The position numbers were made by a program, and so were the translations under genes. The notes under the pieces are model-generated. The model was given only the letters and a program-made list of their open reading frames with translations. It was not told the DNA's origin and made no database searches. This document shows positions 1 through 9,000 of a stretch of 64,000 bases of DNA, piece after piece. Within the stretch, counting starts at the first letter, position 1; every line of letters starts with the position of its first letter. This DNA comes from a bacterium. GTDB taxonomy: Bacteria > Verrucomicrobiota > Verrucomicrobiia > Limisphaerales > UBA11358. The DNA lies in contig JAKALA010000001.1 in assembly GCA_021813325.1 (NCBI GenBank), positions 124,001 through 188,000 on the forward strand. The letters run 5' to 3'.

Positions 1-400
1 GCCCCGGCTTGCTTTTCAAATATGGCCACCGCGGCAGTTCATTCCCTTTGGGACGCCTGCGCTCCAGGGCAGTGTCCAGATGCGCCCAAGAGCTGGTCGG
101 GACGGGAGCGTCAGATCATTTTTAAACCACGAAGAACCCAAACGAGTTTGGCCACAGAGGCACAGAGAAAATGAGGGGTTGGAAGAAGAATCTGAGATCG
201 GAAAAGTGAACTATTGTAAGCGCTGAAGGCGCAAACAGAGATGTGAACATGGAAACACTGAAACGCAGAGGGCGATTAACGGCATCCAAATGACCATATC
301 GACCACGAAGGTCCAGGAAGCTTGAACTTCCGGCGGGCTGCCGGAAGCACTTTGACCGGACGCCTTTGGATTTGCGCAGTCATGGTTTTCCGATTTAACT
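1..400. other. Intergenic stretch without a recognisable gene
   Basis: No reading frame here resembles a known protein. The part around 126-175 carries phrases such as ACCACGAAGAACCC and GCCACAGAGGCACAGAG, which look like the short degenerate dispersed repeats often seen between genes in this bacterial group; that resemblance is from memory and was not tested. The following gene starts with GTG at 401. No convincing promoter was identified. Confidence 0.4.
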
Positions 401-1543
401 GTGCCGGTGATTATCAAACGTGCATGCAAGGTGATCCTCTGGCTGGTCATTCTGGCTGGCTGGCTCCCCTGCCGGGCAGACGACACGAACGATCCGTCCG
501 TGCTCTGGAAGTTCAGGCTGCCGGATCTCCGCTCCGATTCGTCGCCGGCGGTTGGCCTCGACGGCACGATCTTTCAGGGGACTTTTTTCGGCTGGATGTG
601 GGCAGTCACCCCGGACGGGAAGGAAAAATGGCGCTTCAAGGCCGGCCTCGAAATCATGTCCTCACCGGCGGTGGCAGACGATGGCACCATTTATTTCGGC
701 TCAAGGGACCGTTGCTTTTACGCGTTGACACCCGCCGGGAAATTAAAATGGAAATTCAAGACGGGTGCCTGGGTGGATTCTTCCCCCGCCATCGCCAAAG
801 ACGGCACGGTTTATTTCGGTTCCTGGGACCAGCAATTTTATGCGCTCAATCCAGATGGGGTGCTGAAATGGAAATTCGCCACGGACGGCATCGTGTTTTC
901 CTCGCCCGCCATCGGTGCGGACGGGACGATTTATTTCGGGTCTTTTGATAAACAGTTCTACGCGCTGACGGCTGAGGGCAAATTGAAATGGAAATTTGCC
1001 ACCCAAGGCGAAATCAAGTCGTCGCCGGCCATCGGGCCGGATGGCGCGGTGTATTTCCAGTCCGGCGACGGCAACTTTTACGCCTTGAACAGCGACGGCA
1101 CCCGGCGCTGGCAACTGCGCACTGGCGACTATCAAGGAGCCTCCCCGGTGCTGGACGAAACGGGAATCCTTTACTTGACCATTAACCGGAAGCTGGCATC
1201 CATCCAGGCCGGCGGGCAACTGCGGTGGCAGACCTCCCTTCCGGAACCATTGTTCCCCAGTGTGGCGGGCGTTGCCCTGCCCAGCGGCCGGTCCGCCTTT
1301 GGATTCCCTTGGGGCTGTTTTGGCGTGAGGGATGACAGGGGATATCCCGTCTGGCAGGTCTGGCTGAAAGGCAGCGTGCATGCGGCTCCGAACATCACGA
1401 GTGACGGGATTGCTTATGTCTGCAACCAACAAGCGCTGTGGGCCATCAAGCCCGCCACCAATTCGCTGGTGCCCGCGAACAGTTCCTGGCCGCAATGGCG
1501 CGCCAACCCGCAGCACACGGGGCGGGTCAAGTCAATGGATTGA
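401..1543 (+). CDS. Secreted PQQ-type beta-propeller repeat protein
   Basis: A 380-residue protein with a basic/hydrophobic N-terminus ending near PCRA (residues 5-26), read as a signal peptide for export. The rest is a chain of about seven propeller blades with a period near 39 residues; each blade repeats an SSPA-x-DGT-(I/V)-YFGS-(F/L)YAL-G-LKWKF pattern, as in the PQQ-like/BamB propeller superfamily. The tryptophan-rich motif WPQWRANPQHTG, often at the N-terminus of such propellers, sits at the C-terminus (about residues 363-374), suggesting the ring closes with that strand. No catalytic residues can be named, so a binding or scaffold role is possible. The start is GTG; a second in-frame GTG lies two codons on. 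Confidence 0.8.
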   Translation: MPVIIKRACKVILWLVILAGWLPCRADDTNDPSVLWKFRLPDLRSDSSPAVGLDGTIFQGTFFGWMWAVTPDGKEKWRFKAGLEIMSSPAVADDGTIYFGSRDRCFYALTPAGKLKWKFKTGAWVDSSPAIAKDGTVYFGSWDQQFYALNPDGVLKWKFATDGIVFSSPAIGADGTIYFGSFDKQFYALTAEGKLKWKFATQGEIKSSPAIGPDGAVYFQSGDGNFYALNSDGTRRWQLRTGDYQGASPVLDETGILYLTINRKLASIQAGGQLRWQTSLPEPLFPSVAGVALPSGRSAFGFPWGCFGVRDDRGYPVWQVWLKGSVHAAPNITSDGIAYVCNQQALWAIKPATNSLVPANSSWPQWRANPQHTGRVKSMD

Positions 1544-1639
1544 TCTACCTCGGCGCCTCTGTGGCAACCTTTTCAGGGTTCAGGTTCCCCGCTTGTTTCT
1601 TGAGTCCCGCCGGCTTTCCGTGTATTCGTCTCCCGCCAA

Positions 1640-2887
1640 ATGAAAGTCCTCGTCACCGCCTATGCCTGCCATCCCCATTGGGGTTCGGAGAATGCCATCG
1701 GCTGGACAGCGGTCAACACGCTGGCCCGGGATCATGAGCTGTGGGTGCTCACCTGCGGGCGAAACCGGGAAGGCTTGACCCGCGCCGCCGCCGATGGTTT
1801 GGTGCCGCCCAACGTGCATTTTGTCTATGCGGGGGATTACCGGGAATGGCACCCCAACCGGCTGCGCGCCCGGCTCCAGGGCTGGCGGGAATATGCGCAA
1901 TTTTCCAAAAACCTGATGCCAACGGCGCGCGAGCTGCACGCCGCCGAGCATTTCGACCTGGCGCACCATATAACTTATGCCACGTGGCGGGTAGCCTCGC
2001 CGCTGTGGCAACTGGGCATCCCGCTGGTGCTGGGCCCCATCGGCGGCTACACGAATGTCTCCCTGCGAATGCTGCCCAGCCTCAGCTCCGTGGGCGCGGG
2101 GTTTGAGATGATGCGCAACCTGTCCAACCTGGTCGCGCGGATTTCGGCGCCGGTCCGGGCTTGTGCCCGCCACGCCGCGCATATTTTCACGCCGGACGCC
2201 GAAACCGGCGTGCTGATGAAACGGCTGCGCGGCTCCACCGAAGGCGTCACCGGGCTTAGTCAAGCGTTTTACACGCCGGACAAAATCCAGGCTTTCACCC
2301 GGCACGGCAATTTGCGCGCTCCGGACGGGCCGCTGCGATTGTTTGCAGGCGGAAACATGATCGGCACCAAAGGCATCGCCCTGGCGTTGCGGGCCTTGGC
2401 TCGCGCCAAAGCAACCGGGGTGAAGTTCCGCTATCGGCTCGGCTCCACCGGACCGGAGGAGCCGCATTTGCAACGGCTGGTCCGGCAACTGGATCTGGCA
2501 CAGGAGGTGGTTTTTGGGCCGGAGCTTCGCGGCGCGGCGTATCAACAGGAACTCGCCTCCACCCATGTTTTTCTGCTGCCGAGCCTGCGGGAAAGCGCGG
2601 GACTGACAATGATGGAAGCGATGCTCTCCGGCTGCCTGCCGGTGGTGGCCGATTGCGGGGGGCCGGGATTGATCGTCACCGGCGAGTGCGGTTGCAAGAT
2701 TCCGGTCAGGACGCCGGAGCAAATGGTCAGCCAACTGGCCGAGGTGATCATTTCCCTGGATCGCGACCGTGAGTTGATCGCCCAAAAAGGACAGGCCGCT
2801 TCCCGGCGAATCATCCGGGATTTTTCGGAAGAACATTACCGCGCGACGGTCAATACCGTATATCGGTCGGTGATACGTTCAAAATGA
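1640..2887 (+). CDS. Glycosyltransferase family 4 (group 1)
   Basis: A 415-residue cytoplasmic glycosyltransferase with the GT-B layout. The N-terminal Rossmann half begins MKVLVTAYACHP followed by a GSEN acceptor-loop motif at residues 15-18. The C-terminal donor-binding half has RESAGLTMMEAMLSG and then VVADCGGPG near residues 305-335, the E-x7-E region of family 4. It should transfer a sugar from a nucleotide donor during cell-surface glycan synthesis; donor and acceptor cannot be told. It lies 97 bases after the propeller gene, in the same direction, and opens a run of glycan genes. Confidence 0.85.
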   Translation: MKVLVTAYACHPHWGSENAIGWTAVNTLARDHELWVLTCGRNREGLTRAAADGLVPPNVHFVYAGDYREWHPNRLRARLQGWREYAQFSKNLMPTARELHAAEHFDLAHHITYATWRVASPLWQLGIPLVLGPIGGYTNVSLRMLPSLSSVGAGFEMMRNLSNLVARISAPVRACARHAAHIFTPDAETGVLMKRLRGSTEGVTGLSQAFYTPDKIQAFTRHGNLRAPDGPLRLFAGGNMIGTKGIALALRALARAKATGVKFRYRLGSTGPEEPHLQRLVRQLDLAQEVVFGPELRGAAYQQELASTHVFLLPSLRESAGLTMMEAMLSGCLPVVADCGGPGLIVTGECGCKIPVRTPEQMVSQLAEVIISLDRDRELIAQKGQAASRRIIRDFSEEHYRATVNTVYRSVIRSK

Positions 2888-2984
2888 TTTGCCGCAAGGG
2901 GAGGAAATGGCGGAAATAGCAAAAGGCGAAACCTGAAACGTGGGGGCCGGAGACCGGAGACTGTAAAAGCTAACAACCGGAGCC

Positions 2985-3213
2985 AGTTTCCTCAAAGGCG
3001 ATTCCAACAGACAGCGGTGAGCTTGGGCGTGTCAACCGTCACGTGTTGGTCTGGGGCAACCCTTGGGATAAAGGCCGTAGGTCGTCAGCTTGACATTTGC
3101 ATTCACCTGTGTCATCCCTTGCAACCGAAATGTATTCGACAAATAAACGACGCCCCTTTTCAGGCCGCCAGACCAAGGGCAAACGATCACCAGTCGAATT
3201 TCTTCCATTTGGT
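2985..3213 (-). pseudogene. Decayed C-terminal remnant of a family-2 glycosyltransferase
   Basis: On the minus strand this stretch encodes VKLTTYGLYPKG followed by frame-broken sequence. It lines up with the end of the intact family-2 glycosyltransferase about 2.2 kb away, which reads LKPTTYSVYTKASPD. At DNA level the 90-base core (for example AGCTTGGGCGTG here against GGCTTGGGCACA there) appears about 65% alike by eye. No N-terminal glycosyltransferase half remains, so this looks like the tail of a lost paralogue. The whole 2888-3216 gap shows nothing else. Confidence 0.4.
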
Positions 3214-3216
3214 TAG

Positions 3217-4146
3217 ATGCCCCGTCCTTTACTTTCAGTAATCGTGCCGGTTTACAATGGGGCTTCTCACTTAAAGGAGAGCCTGGAGGCCTTGCTATCA
3301 CAAACTTTTGCCGATTTTGAACTCCTGATAATTGATGATGGGAGTAAAGATGCTTCGCCTGAAATCGTTCATTCATTTAAGGACAGCCGCATCCGATATA
3401 TCCGGCAGGAAAATAAAGGGCTTTGTCACACCTTGAACCGGGGCGTCCAAGAATCCATTGCTCCTTATATTGCCCGGAACGACCAAGACGACGTAAGCAT
3501 GCCGCACCGGCTCGAACGGCAGATGGACATCATCAGTCGCCACCCCGAGGCCGTTGCTGTCTATTCGCATTACAGTAAGTTTGGTCTCAAGCGCGCATGG
3601 AACAATGCAGACAAACAGACAATTAACAACGGCTCAGTGAAGGAGGTTGACCCTCTCCAAGATGGTTGTCTGCTCGGTTCAAGCATGTTAGCCCGAACTG
3701 ATGCATTGCAATCATTGATGGGATTTCGCCAGGAGACCTACCCCTGCGATGATTTTGATTTGGAATTGCGCCTTTCACAGATAGGCAAGCTTCTCTTGGC
3801 TCAAGAAAATCTGGTTGCCTATCGTTTTCATTCGGGAGCGAACACATACAGACTATTTTCAGTGATGCAGGATAAATCGCGATGGGTGAGGGATTGTCAC
3901 TACCGGCGACAGAGCGGCATGCAAGAGCTCAAATTCGAGGAATACCTGAAGTCCCGTCCGCTTTCCCGGTGGGCACGCCTCCAAGAACAACGCGTGGACT
4001 TGGCCAGCCTCCATTTGCGGGTGGCTGGATTGCATTTTTTGAACGGCCATGACACACTGGCTTCGTTGCATACCGGGCTTTCATTTCTGTTTGATCCTAA
4101 TAACCTTTGGCACCGACTTAGGACATTAAAACGCCGCCGCCCTTAA
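3217..4146 (+). CDS. Glycosyltransferase family 2 (GT-A)
   Basis: A 309-residue GT-A enzyme. It opens with LSVIVPVYNGA, has the nucleotide-binding Asp pair IIDDGS at residues 40-41 and a metal-binding DxD-like NDQDD at 89-92, followed by an acceptor region with CDDFDLELRLSQIG near residue 170. There is no transmembrane segment, so it should act at the inner face of the membrane on a lipid-linked or nucleotide-activated glycan. It is 14 bases upstream of a methyltransferase gene and probably cotranscribed. Local composition is slightly more AT-rich than the flanking genes, compatible with the variable nature of surface-glycan loci. Confidence 0.85.
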   Translation: MPRPLLSVIVPVYNGASHLKESLEALLSQTFADFELLIIDDGSKDASPEIVHSFKDSRIRYIRQENKGLCHTLNRGVQESIAPYIARNDQDDVSMPHRLERQMDIISRHPEAVAVYSHYSKFGLKRAWNNADKQTINNGSVKEVDPLQDGCLLGSSMLARTDALQSLMGFRQETYPCDDFDLELRLSQIGKLLLAQENLVAYRFHSGANTYRLFSVMQDKSRWVRDCHYRRQSGMQELKFEEYLKSRPLSRWARLQEQRVDLASLHLRVAGLHFLNGHDTLASLHTGLSFLFDPNNLWHRLRTLKRRRP

Positions 4147-4160
4147 ACAATTCAAAATCT

Positions 4161-4907
4161 ATGGAAGTAACGAGCGAACGACTTACAATTGGTAAATTCT
4201 CTCAACTCATTGAAAATGAACATCTGGCACGCTATCGCTTTGCTGCCCAGCTGGTTTCTGGCAAAAACGTGGCCGATATTGCTTGTGGGACAGGTTATGG
4301 CGCTCAATTACTCGCAGAGGCCGGAGCCAAAAGCGTGCATGGGATTGATATTTCTGACGAGGCAATCCAATTCGCGCGGGAAAACTTCTCCTCGCCCAAG
4401 GTGCGATTTACGACCGCCAGCGCGGAAAATCTAAAACCGATTCCGGACTGTGAGTTCGACGTGGTGGTTTCTTTTGAGACCATTGAACATCTCCCGAATG
4501 TGGAGGCCTACCTCTCTGAAATAGCACGGATTCTAAAGCCCGGTGGACAATATCTCGTATCAACACCAGATCGGCGTATTGGTTCTGTTCTGTATCCATT
4601 TACCCGCCGTCCCGCGAATCATTTTCATGTGCGCGAGTTTACCCGAAAGGAAATGATTAGAATGCTGGGCAGGAAATTCCGGGTGGAGGCGTGTTTTGGC
4701 CAATCGTTTATCTCTCGCGCCTTGGTTTGTTGGCCAGTTCAAATCCTAATCAAATCGGCTTGCCGACTGGCCAAAACCCCAGTGGCGACCAATTTCAAAG
4801 ACACTCTCTACAGTAATGGTGGAAATGTTGAGGTTTTGCCGTGCCAAGGGCAGGGCCTGCGAGTTGCAAAATACTGGTTATTCCAGTGCGTCCGGGCGAG
4901 TGACTAG
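4161..4907 (+). CDS. Class I SAM-dependent methyltransferase
   Basis: A 248-residue Rossmann methyltransferase. Motif I is VADIACGTGYG (residues 38-48), the acidic strand-2 end is HGIDIS, and the post-motif strand reads FDVVVSFETIEHL, typical of the Methyltransf_11/UbiE-like group. The C-terminal portion (from about residue 150) contains a HFHVREFTRKEM segment common in methyltransferases next to glycosyltransferases. Its place directly after a family-2 glycosyltransferase suggests methylation of a glycan or lipid carrier; the substrate is not known. Confidence 0.8.
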   Translation: MEVTSERLTIGKFSQLIENEHLARYRFAAQLVSGKNVADIACGTGYGAQLLAEAGAKSVHGIDISDEAIQFARENFSSPKVRFTTASAENLKPIPDCEFDVVVSFETIEHLPNVEAYLSEIARILKPGGQYLVSTPDRRIGSVLYPFTRRPANHFHVREFTRKEMIRMLGRKFRVEACFGQSFISRALVCWPVQILIKSACRLAKTPVATNFKDTLYSNGGNVEVLPCQGQGLRVAKYWLFQCVRASD

Positions 4908-5166
4908 CCCGACTTCCGCTACTGGGGCTGTTTGCGGCGGGATTGTTCGGGACGCAATTTTTCTATTTGGATCTGGCATGGCGAACGTTGCGGGTGGTCG
5001 TTCCGGCATGGTTGGCAGAAGGATCGCTCCAACCAAAGATCGATCAACCGGATCACCCATCTTTGGTTAAAACCAAGCGACCATGCTCCCAAACCGCAAT
5101 AATCGCCAAACACGCAAAGGCAAAAAATGCAGAAAGAGAAAATTTGAGACCTGAGACCGGGGATTT
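4908..5166. other. Intergenic region between convergent genes, no feature seen
   Basis: About 260 bases between the methyltransferase stop and the stop of the leftward glycosyltransferase. No protein-like reading frame, no clear terminator. The section near 5098-5150 has the phrase CCAAACACGCAAAGGC, which resembles degenerate dispersed repeat sequence. Confidence 0.3.
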
Positions 5167-6003
5167 TCAGAGCCGGTTCCACCACACACCCGTCGGCTTG
5201 GGCACAGTAATCGTAATGCGCTTGTCCGGGCTGGCCTTGGTATAAACGCTGTAAGTCGTGGGCTTGAGGTTGAAATGGCCGGCGGCGAGCCGGCGCAGGC
5301 GGTGGTTCAGTATCCACAAGGGTTTGGTGGCTTTCACCCAGCCGGGAATCATGGCGTCGGTTTCCGCCTTTTCGCGGCGCGCATTCGGTTTGAGATTCAT
5401 GTTTTCGCCGGTATCGGCAAACACGGAGGTGAATACGTTGTGGGCCTTGATGGGCACACCGAGTTTCATCAGAGTTTGAACCCAATGAAAATCGCCGAAA
5501 TCGCGCCATTGGGTGTCAAAGTAAAGACCGCGTTCGTGGATGACTTTGCGGCGGATAAAAATAGAGCTGGTCAAGGCGTTGAACCGGAACCAAATGCCTT
5601 GCGGATGCGGCGTCAATCCGTGCCGATGGCAGATATATTGGCCGTCGCCGTCGGTGACGATGGTGCCGGCCAGCAGCACTTCCACCTTGGGATTCGCTTC
5701 CAAAAAATCGTGAACAGCTTTTAATCCACCGGGCAGGTATTGTTCATCGCAATTCAGATAGGCGAGAATGTCTCCGGTGGCTCGGCGGTAGCCCCGGTTG
5801 ACGGCGTCATACATGCCGGAATCTTTCTCAATCAAGGCGGTGACACGCGGGTCATTGGGCAGCCAATCCCGGGTGCCGTCGTCGGAACAGGAATCCTGCA
5901 CGAGGTGCTCCAGTTCCACGCCTTGCTGGTCAGCCACGGAGGCGATACAAAGCTTGAGCCAGGCGGAACTGCGGAAGCTGGGTGTGATGATGGAAAATTT
6001 CAC
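5167..6003 (-). CDS. Glycosyltransferase family 2 (GT-A)
   Basis: A family-2 glycosyltransferase of 278 residues from the GTG at 6003. It begins VKFSIITPSFRSSAWLK, has the Asp pair in DSCSDDGTRDW, then the DxD-like NCDEQYLPGG, followed by an acceptor-side helix region (FRFNALTSSIFIRRKV). An ATG at 6039 would add 12 residues. A good promoter (TTGCCA, 17 bases, TACAAA) sits at 6011-6039, so that ATG would lie inside the -35 element and GTG is preferred. Its C-terminus matches a decayed remnant at 2985-3213. It probably acts in surface-glycan assembly; donor and acceptor are unknown. Confidence 0.8.
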   Translation of the reverse strand: MKFSIITPSFRSSAWLKLCIASVADQQGVELEHLVQDSCSDDGTRDWLPNDPRVTALIEKDSGMYDAVNRGYRRATGDILAYLNCDEQYLPGGLKAVHDFLEANPKVEVLLAGTIVTDGDGQYICHRHGLTPHPQGIWFRFNALTSSIFIRRKVIHERGLYFDTQWRDFGDFHWVQTLMKLGVPIKAHNVFTSVFADTGENMNLKPNARREKAETDAMIPGWVKATKPLWILNHRLRRLAAGHFNLKPTTYSVYTKASPDKRITITVPKPTGVWWNRL

Positions 6004-6010
6004 CGCGCGT

Positions 6011-6039
6011 TTTGTAGCAGAGTGGCAACGGGTTGGCAA
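6011..6039 (-). promoter_or_regulatory. Sigma70-like promoter of the GT2 gene
   Basis: Reading leftward: -35 TTGCCA (6039-6034), a 17-base spacer ending TCTGC, and -10 TACAAA (6016-6011). A start of transcription about 7 bases further on would fall near 6004, right at the GTG codon at 6003, so the mRNA would be leaderless or nearly so. The same element architecture is found upstream of the sensor kinase gene. Confidence 0.55.
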
Positions 6040-6085
6040 AATGTTTGAATGCCCACGGCAAAAACCCGCCCTTCAAGCCGAAAAC

Positions 6086-8338
6086 CTAATGATTATTCGG
6101 CATGTTGATGACACCTCGGAGCATGGGTTGGCTGAAACTTCCGCCGGGCGAATTGGAACCATTCAACAAATCGGGGGCGGTTACCGCGAAATAATGCTGA
6201 CCGGGTTGCGTTGTAACCAGCAGTGAAGGATTGGCACTGGCCGTTATGTTGGTAAGAACTGACCACTGCATGATCGGCAGGGCAAGGTTCGTGGAATGGC
6301 GGATGGCAAATGTTAGGTTGGAGATTGATGCGTCTGGCGGATAAATCCAATTCCATTGGAGTTGGAGGACGCTGGCGGGTGGCGGGTTGGTGGTCGGGTT
6401 GCCGATGCCATTTGTATTATTAAGTTTTAATTGCGCCATCCGAGCATAGACCTCCGAGTCAGCCAATGCGTTGGTGAAAATCAAAATATCACTCAGAAAT
6501 GTGGGGCATTGCACGTTTGAACTGCTGGAATAGGTTCCGAACGACAATACCCCCCAAGAAGTTGCGGCGGTTGAATATTTTTTATTGCCGCTGTCGCTTG
6601 CAAGAATGCCATTCAATCTTTTTCCGTCTTCAAAAAAATTGCAAACCCCTTCGGCGGCAAAGGAAACCGCAAAAATATGAGGTGCGCCGGTGACGTCAGC
6701 ATCACCATTTTGAATCCAAGCGTCCGCATTGGTGCCTGTTCCATTGTTAATAGTAAATCGAATCGAAGTCCCCCAGCGCTTCAGCGAAAACCCAACGCCG
6801 TTTGCCTTTTCATTGCAGTTGTCCATGATATAACCACGATCTGATAGGTTGGTTCGTCCAGCCTGCCAGATGATTGTCCCGGTGCCGGTTTGCCAGATGC
6901 TGGATAGCGCCATGGCGTCACCGGCATGAACATTGGTATATCCCGCGCACCATGCCATTCGGGAAATGTTGTTGCCGGAACAAGGCATGGAAATAGGGCC
7001 ATTGGCAGACGTGTTCGTGATGCTAATTATCCCAGTTCCCCAGTTTTCCCACTGTGTCATCCTTCCTGATACCGGAATTGAACTGTTTTTCAGCCAGACG
7101 ACCGGCTGACTTGGAAAGTCAACAGATGACCAGGGCCATCCTAGTCCGTCGTTGGCCGTCACCCATGCTTCGATCCAGGCGTTCGATGAATAAAGCGCCC
7201 CTTTTACTGAAGTGGACGCGGTGTCAAAGGCTGATATCCAATAAGTAACACCCGCGCCAATGGACACCCCGGAATCATACAATGATGGATTACTGTTGCG
7301 CCCAAAGCCAGTCCAGCCATTTGTATAAGGCGGCAGATCCGAGTAATAAAAACATGAATTGCCAAACGGTTGATCGCGAAAACCGACAATCATCCTCTGT
7401 CCCGAAAACACAAAAGCTGGAAAGGAGGCAAATTCGGCCAGCCGGCTGGCATTAAAATTCGCCGTCCCTTCATCGTTCCAGGCCCATCCAAAATTTGTTG
7501 ATGAGTAAACCTCCACCGAGGTCGCCCGGCGGGACAACGCCCATAATTTGTCGTTTCCATCCGTTTTAAAATCAATCTCGCTGCCAGCCGAATCAATCGT
7601 GATCCGCGTCCAGTCAGCGCCGAAATTGGTGGAAATACAAACACCATTCGTCGGCCTGGCTCGATTGGTTATGGAATACCAGCCGACAAGGATATTTCCG
7701 TTGGGAAGCTGGAGCGGCTCACCCGGCGTGAGCATGGCATCATCAGTATTGGAAATGGCCACGCCATTGGTCCGCCAGGTTCGAAAAGTATCACCGCTGC
7801 TGATCAGATAAATGGGGTCATAAACCGGCACGCCATTTGTAAAATGCCTCCGACCACACGCCGCCATCAAATCACCATTGTTCAAAATACCAAGTTTAAA
7901 TTGAGTTCCCTGCGCAACAACATTGGTGAGGTGATAAAAATTTCCCCAGTTTCTTCCATCGAGGCATTCCGCGACTACTGGAACAAGATTGGTCTGCGTG
8001 TGCGTATAGCCGGTCTGCCAATCGGCGACCAATCTTCTGTGAATCCGGTCATAGACTATGTTTGGAAACGTCCGGTAGTCATTGGTTCCAATTCCAGTCC
8101 CGTCGTTGGTGGCAACGACAGAACGATAAACAACCCAGGGAGTGGTTGAAACGTCAAATGTTCCGCCGGCGGCCCACGGACTCCAGACCGTCGGAGTGAC
8201 CGCAGCGACATTCGTTACTTGGGCCGGAGACAAGGACGCAACAAGACTCAACATCAATAGCGCAATCAGCTTTCGCAAAGACGTCCGCGCGCCTGATGGA
8301 TTTTCATCATTATTAGAGTGCAGCCGTTTGATTTGCAT
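6086..8338 (-). CDS. Large secreted sialidase-like propeller plus LamG-like protein
   Basis: A 750-residue exported protein. Residues 20-40 form a signal peptide (LRKLIALLMLSLVASLSPAQ). Residues about 70-370 contain repeated Trp/Asn-rich segments such as STNFGADWTRI and LPNGNILVGWYS, resembling the BNR/Asp-box blades of sialidase-type propellers. Residues about 400-630 resemble a concanavalin/LamG-like jelly roll (WQTGTGTIIWQAG, FLSDILIFTNALADSEVY). The tail is a beta-rich domain of about 90 residues. It probably binds or acts on an extracellular glycan; no sialidase catalytic set could be confirmed. The start follows the stop of the receiver-only regulator by three bases, so the two are likely translationally linked. 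Confidence 0.6.
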   Translation of the reverse strand: MQIKRLHSNNDENPSGARTSLRKLIALLMLSLVASLSPAQVTNVAAVTPTVWSPWAAGGTFDVSTTPWVVYRSVVATNDGTGIGTNDYRTFPNIVYDRIHRRLVADWQTGYTHTQTNLVPVVAECLDGRNWGNFYHLTNVVAQGTQFKLGILNNGDLMAACGRRHFTNGVPVYDPIYLISSGDTFRTWRTNGVAISNTDDAMLTPGEPLQLPNGNILVGWYSITNRARPTNGVCISTNFGADWTRITIDSAGSEIDFKTDGNDKLWALSRRATSVEVYSSTNFGWAWNDEGTANFNASRLAEFASFPAFVFSGQRMIVGFRDQPFGNSCFYYSDLPPYTNGWTGFGRNSNPSLYDSGVSIGAGVTYWISAFDTASTSVKGALYSSNAWIEAWVTANDGLGWPWSSVDFPSQPVVWLKNSSIPVSGRMTQWENWGTGIISITNTSANGPISMPCSGNNISRMAWCAGYTNVHAGDAMALSSIWQTGTGTIIWQAGRTNLSDRGYIMDNCNEKANGVGFSLKRWGTSIRFTINNGTGTNADAWIQNGDADVTGAPHIFAVSFAAEGVCNFFEDGKRLNGILASDSGNKKYSTAATSWGVLSFGTYSSSSNVQCPTFLSDILIFTNALADSEVYARMAQLKLNNTNGIGNPTTNPPPASVLQLQWNWIYPPDASISNLTFAIRHSTNLALPIMQWSVLTNITASANPSLLVTTQPGQHYFAVTAPDLLNGSNSPGGSFSQPMLRGVINMPNNH

Positions 8339-8341
8339 GAT

Positions 8342-8755
8342 TTAAATTTTTTCCGCCAACACGGTTTGAATGGCGGATAAAACGCGAAGGCTTGCTTCCT
8401 GTTTGGTGAGAAACCCTGCCGCGCCGGCGTGCCATGCACGCTCCATGTGAAATCTGTCGCCATGCAAAGACAGCGCCAGCACGCGCACCGTTGGATGCAG
8501 CAATTGCAACTGTCTCAACAAATCAAATCCTTGGGAGCGTTCTGATGAGACGTCAAGGATGACAAGGTCCGGCTCACACTGGCCAATCAGCGGCAGCGCC
8601 GCCCGCACATCGGTTTCACCGCAGATTTGAAGATTGGCATCCCGTTGAATAAGCGCTGCCAGATGTGTGCGCACCACCGGATGATTGTCCACAACAAACA
8701 CCTTCCATTGGGGGAAAGGATTTTCACCGAGGCTGTTTTCATGTCGTGGATGCAC
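8342..8755 (-). CDS. Receiver-only response regulator, truncated relative to its neighbour
   Basis: A 137-residue CheY-like receiver domain. The phospho-acceptor Asp is D68 (EPDLVILDVSS) and the conserved Lys is K118 (GFLTKQE). It is clearly a paralogue of the next upstream regulator but stops at VLAEKI, exactly where that protein continues into its linker and DNA-binding helix-turn-helix. The metal-binding acidic pair, DD in its neighbour, is D23-N24 here, so phosphorylation may be weak or absent. It lies immediately upstream of the secreted protein gene (three bases). It could be a phosphate sink, a protein-interaction regulator or a decaying duplicate. Confidence 0.75.
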   Translation of the reverse strand: MHPRHENSLGENPFPQWKVFVVDNHPVVRTHLAALIQRDANLQICGETDVRAALPLIGQCEPDLVILDVSSERSQGFDLLRQLQLLHPTVRVLALSLHGDRFHMERAWHAGAAGFLTKQEASLRVLSAIQTVLAEKI

Positions 8756-9000
8756 GCCGCGACCATAGCGGCTCCCTTAAGAAGGGAATAGACGGACGTC
8801 TCCTCGTTTTCCTGCGAGGGAATCCCTTACCAAAAGTGGGAAGCTGAAGATTCCGACTTAAAAATTACAACCGCGAAAGAATACCGAGATCGCGGGAAAT
8901 GTTTCCCCGCATTTGCGCTTTTGGCGCTCTTTTGCGGCTGCCGTTTTATATGCCTTGCTCAAGTCACGGCCCCCTTGTGCGACCGGCAATTTTCTCATCG

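Noticed and set aside
400-1110. Possible CRISPR-like periodic repeats
   Set aside because: The 117-base period is coding and corresponds to propeller blades; there are no short identical repeats with unique spacers.
1580-2836. 418-residue minus-strand reading frame
   Set aside because: Antisense to the GT4 gene and rich in Gln/Arg/Pro, a shadow of GC-rich coding sequence.
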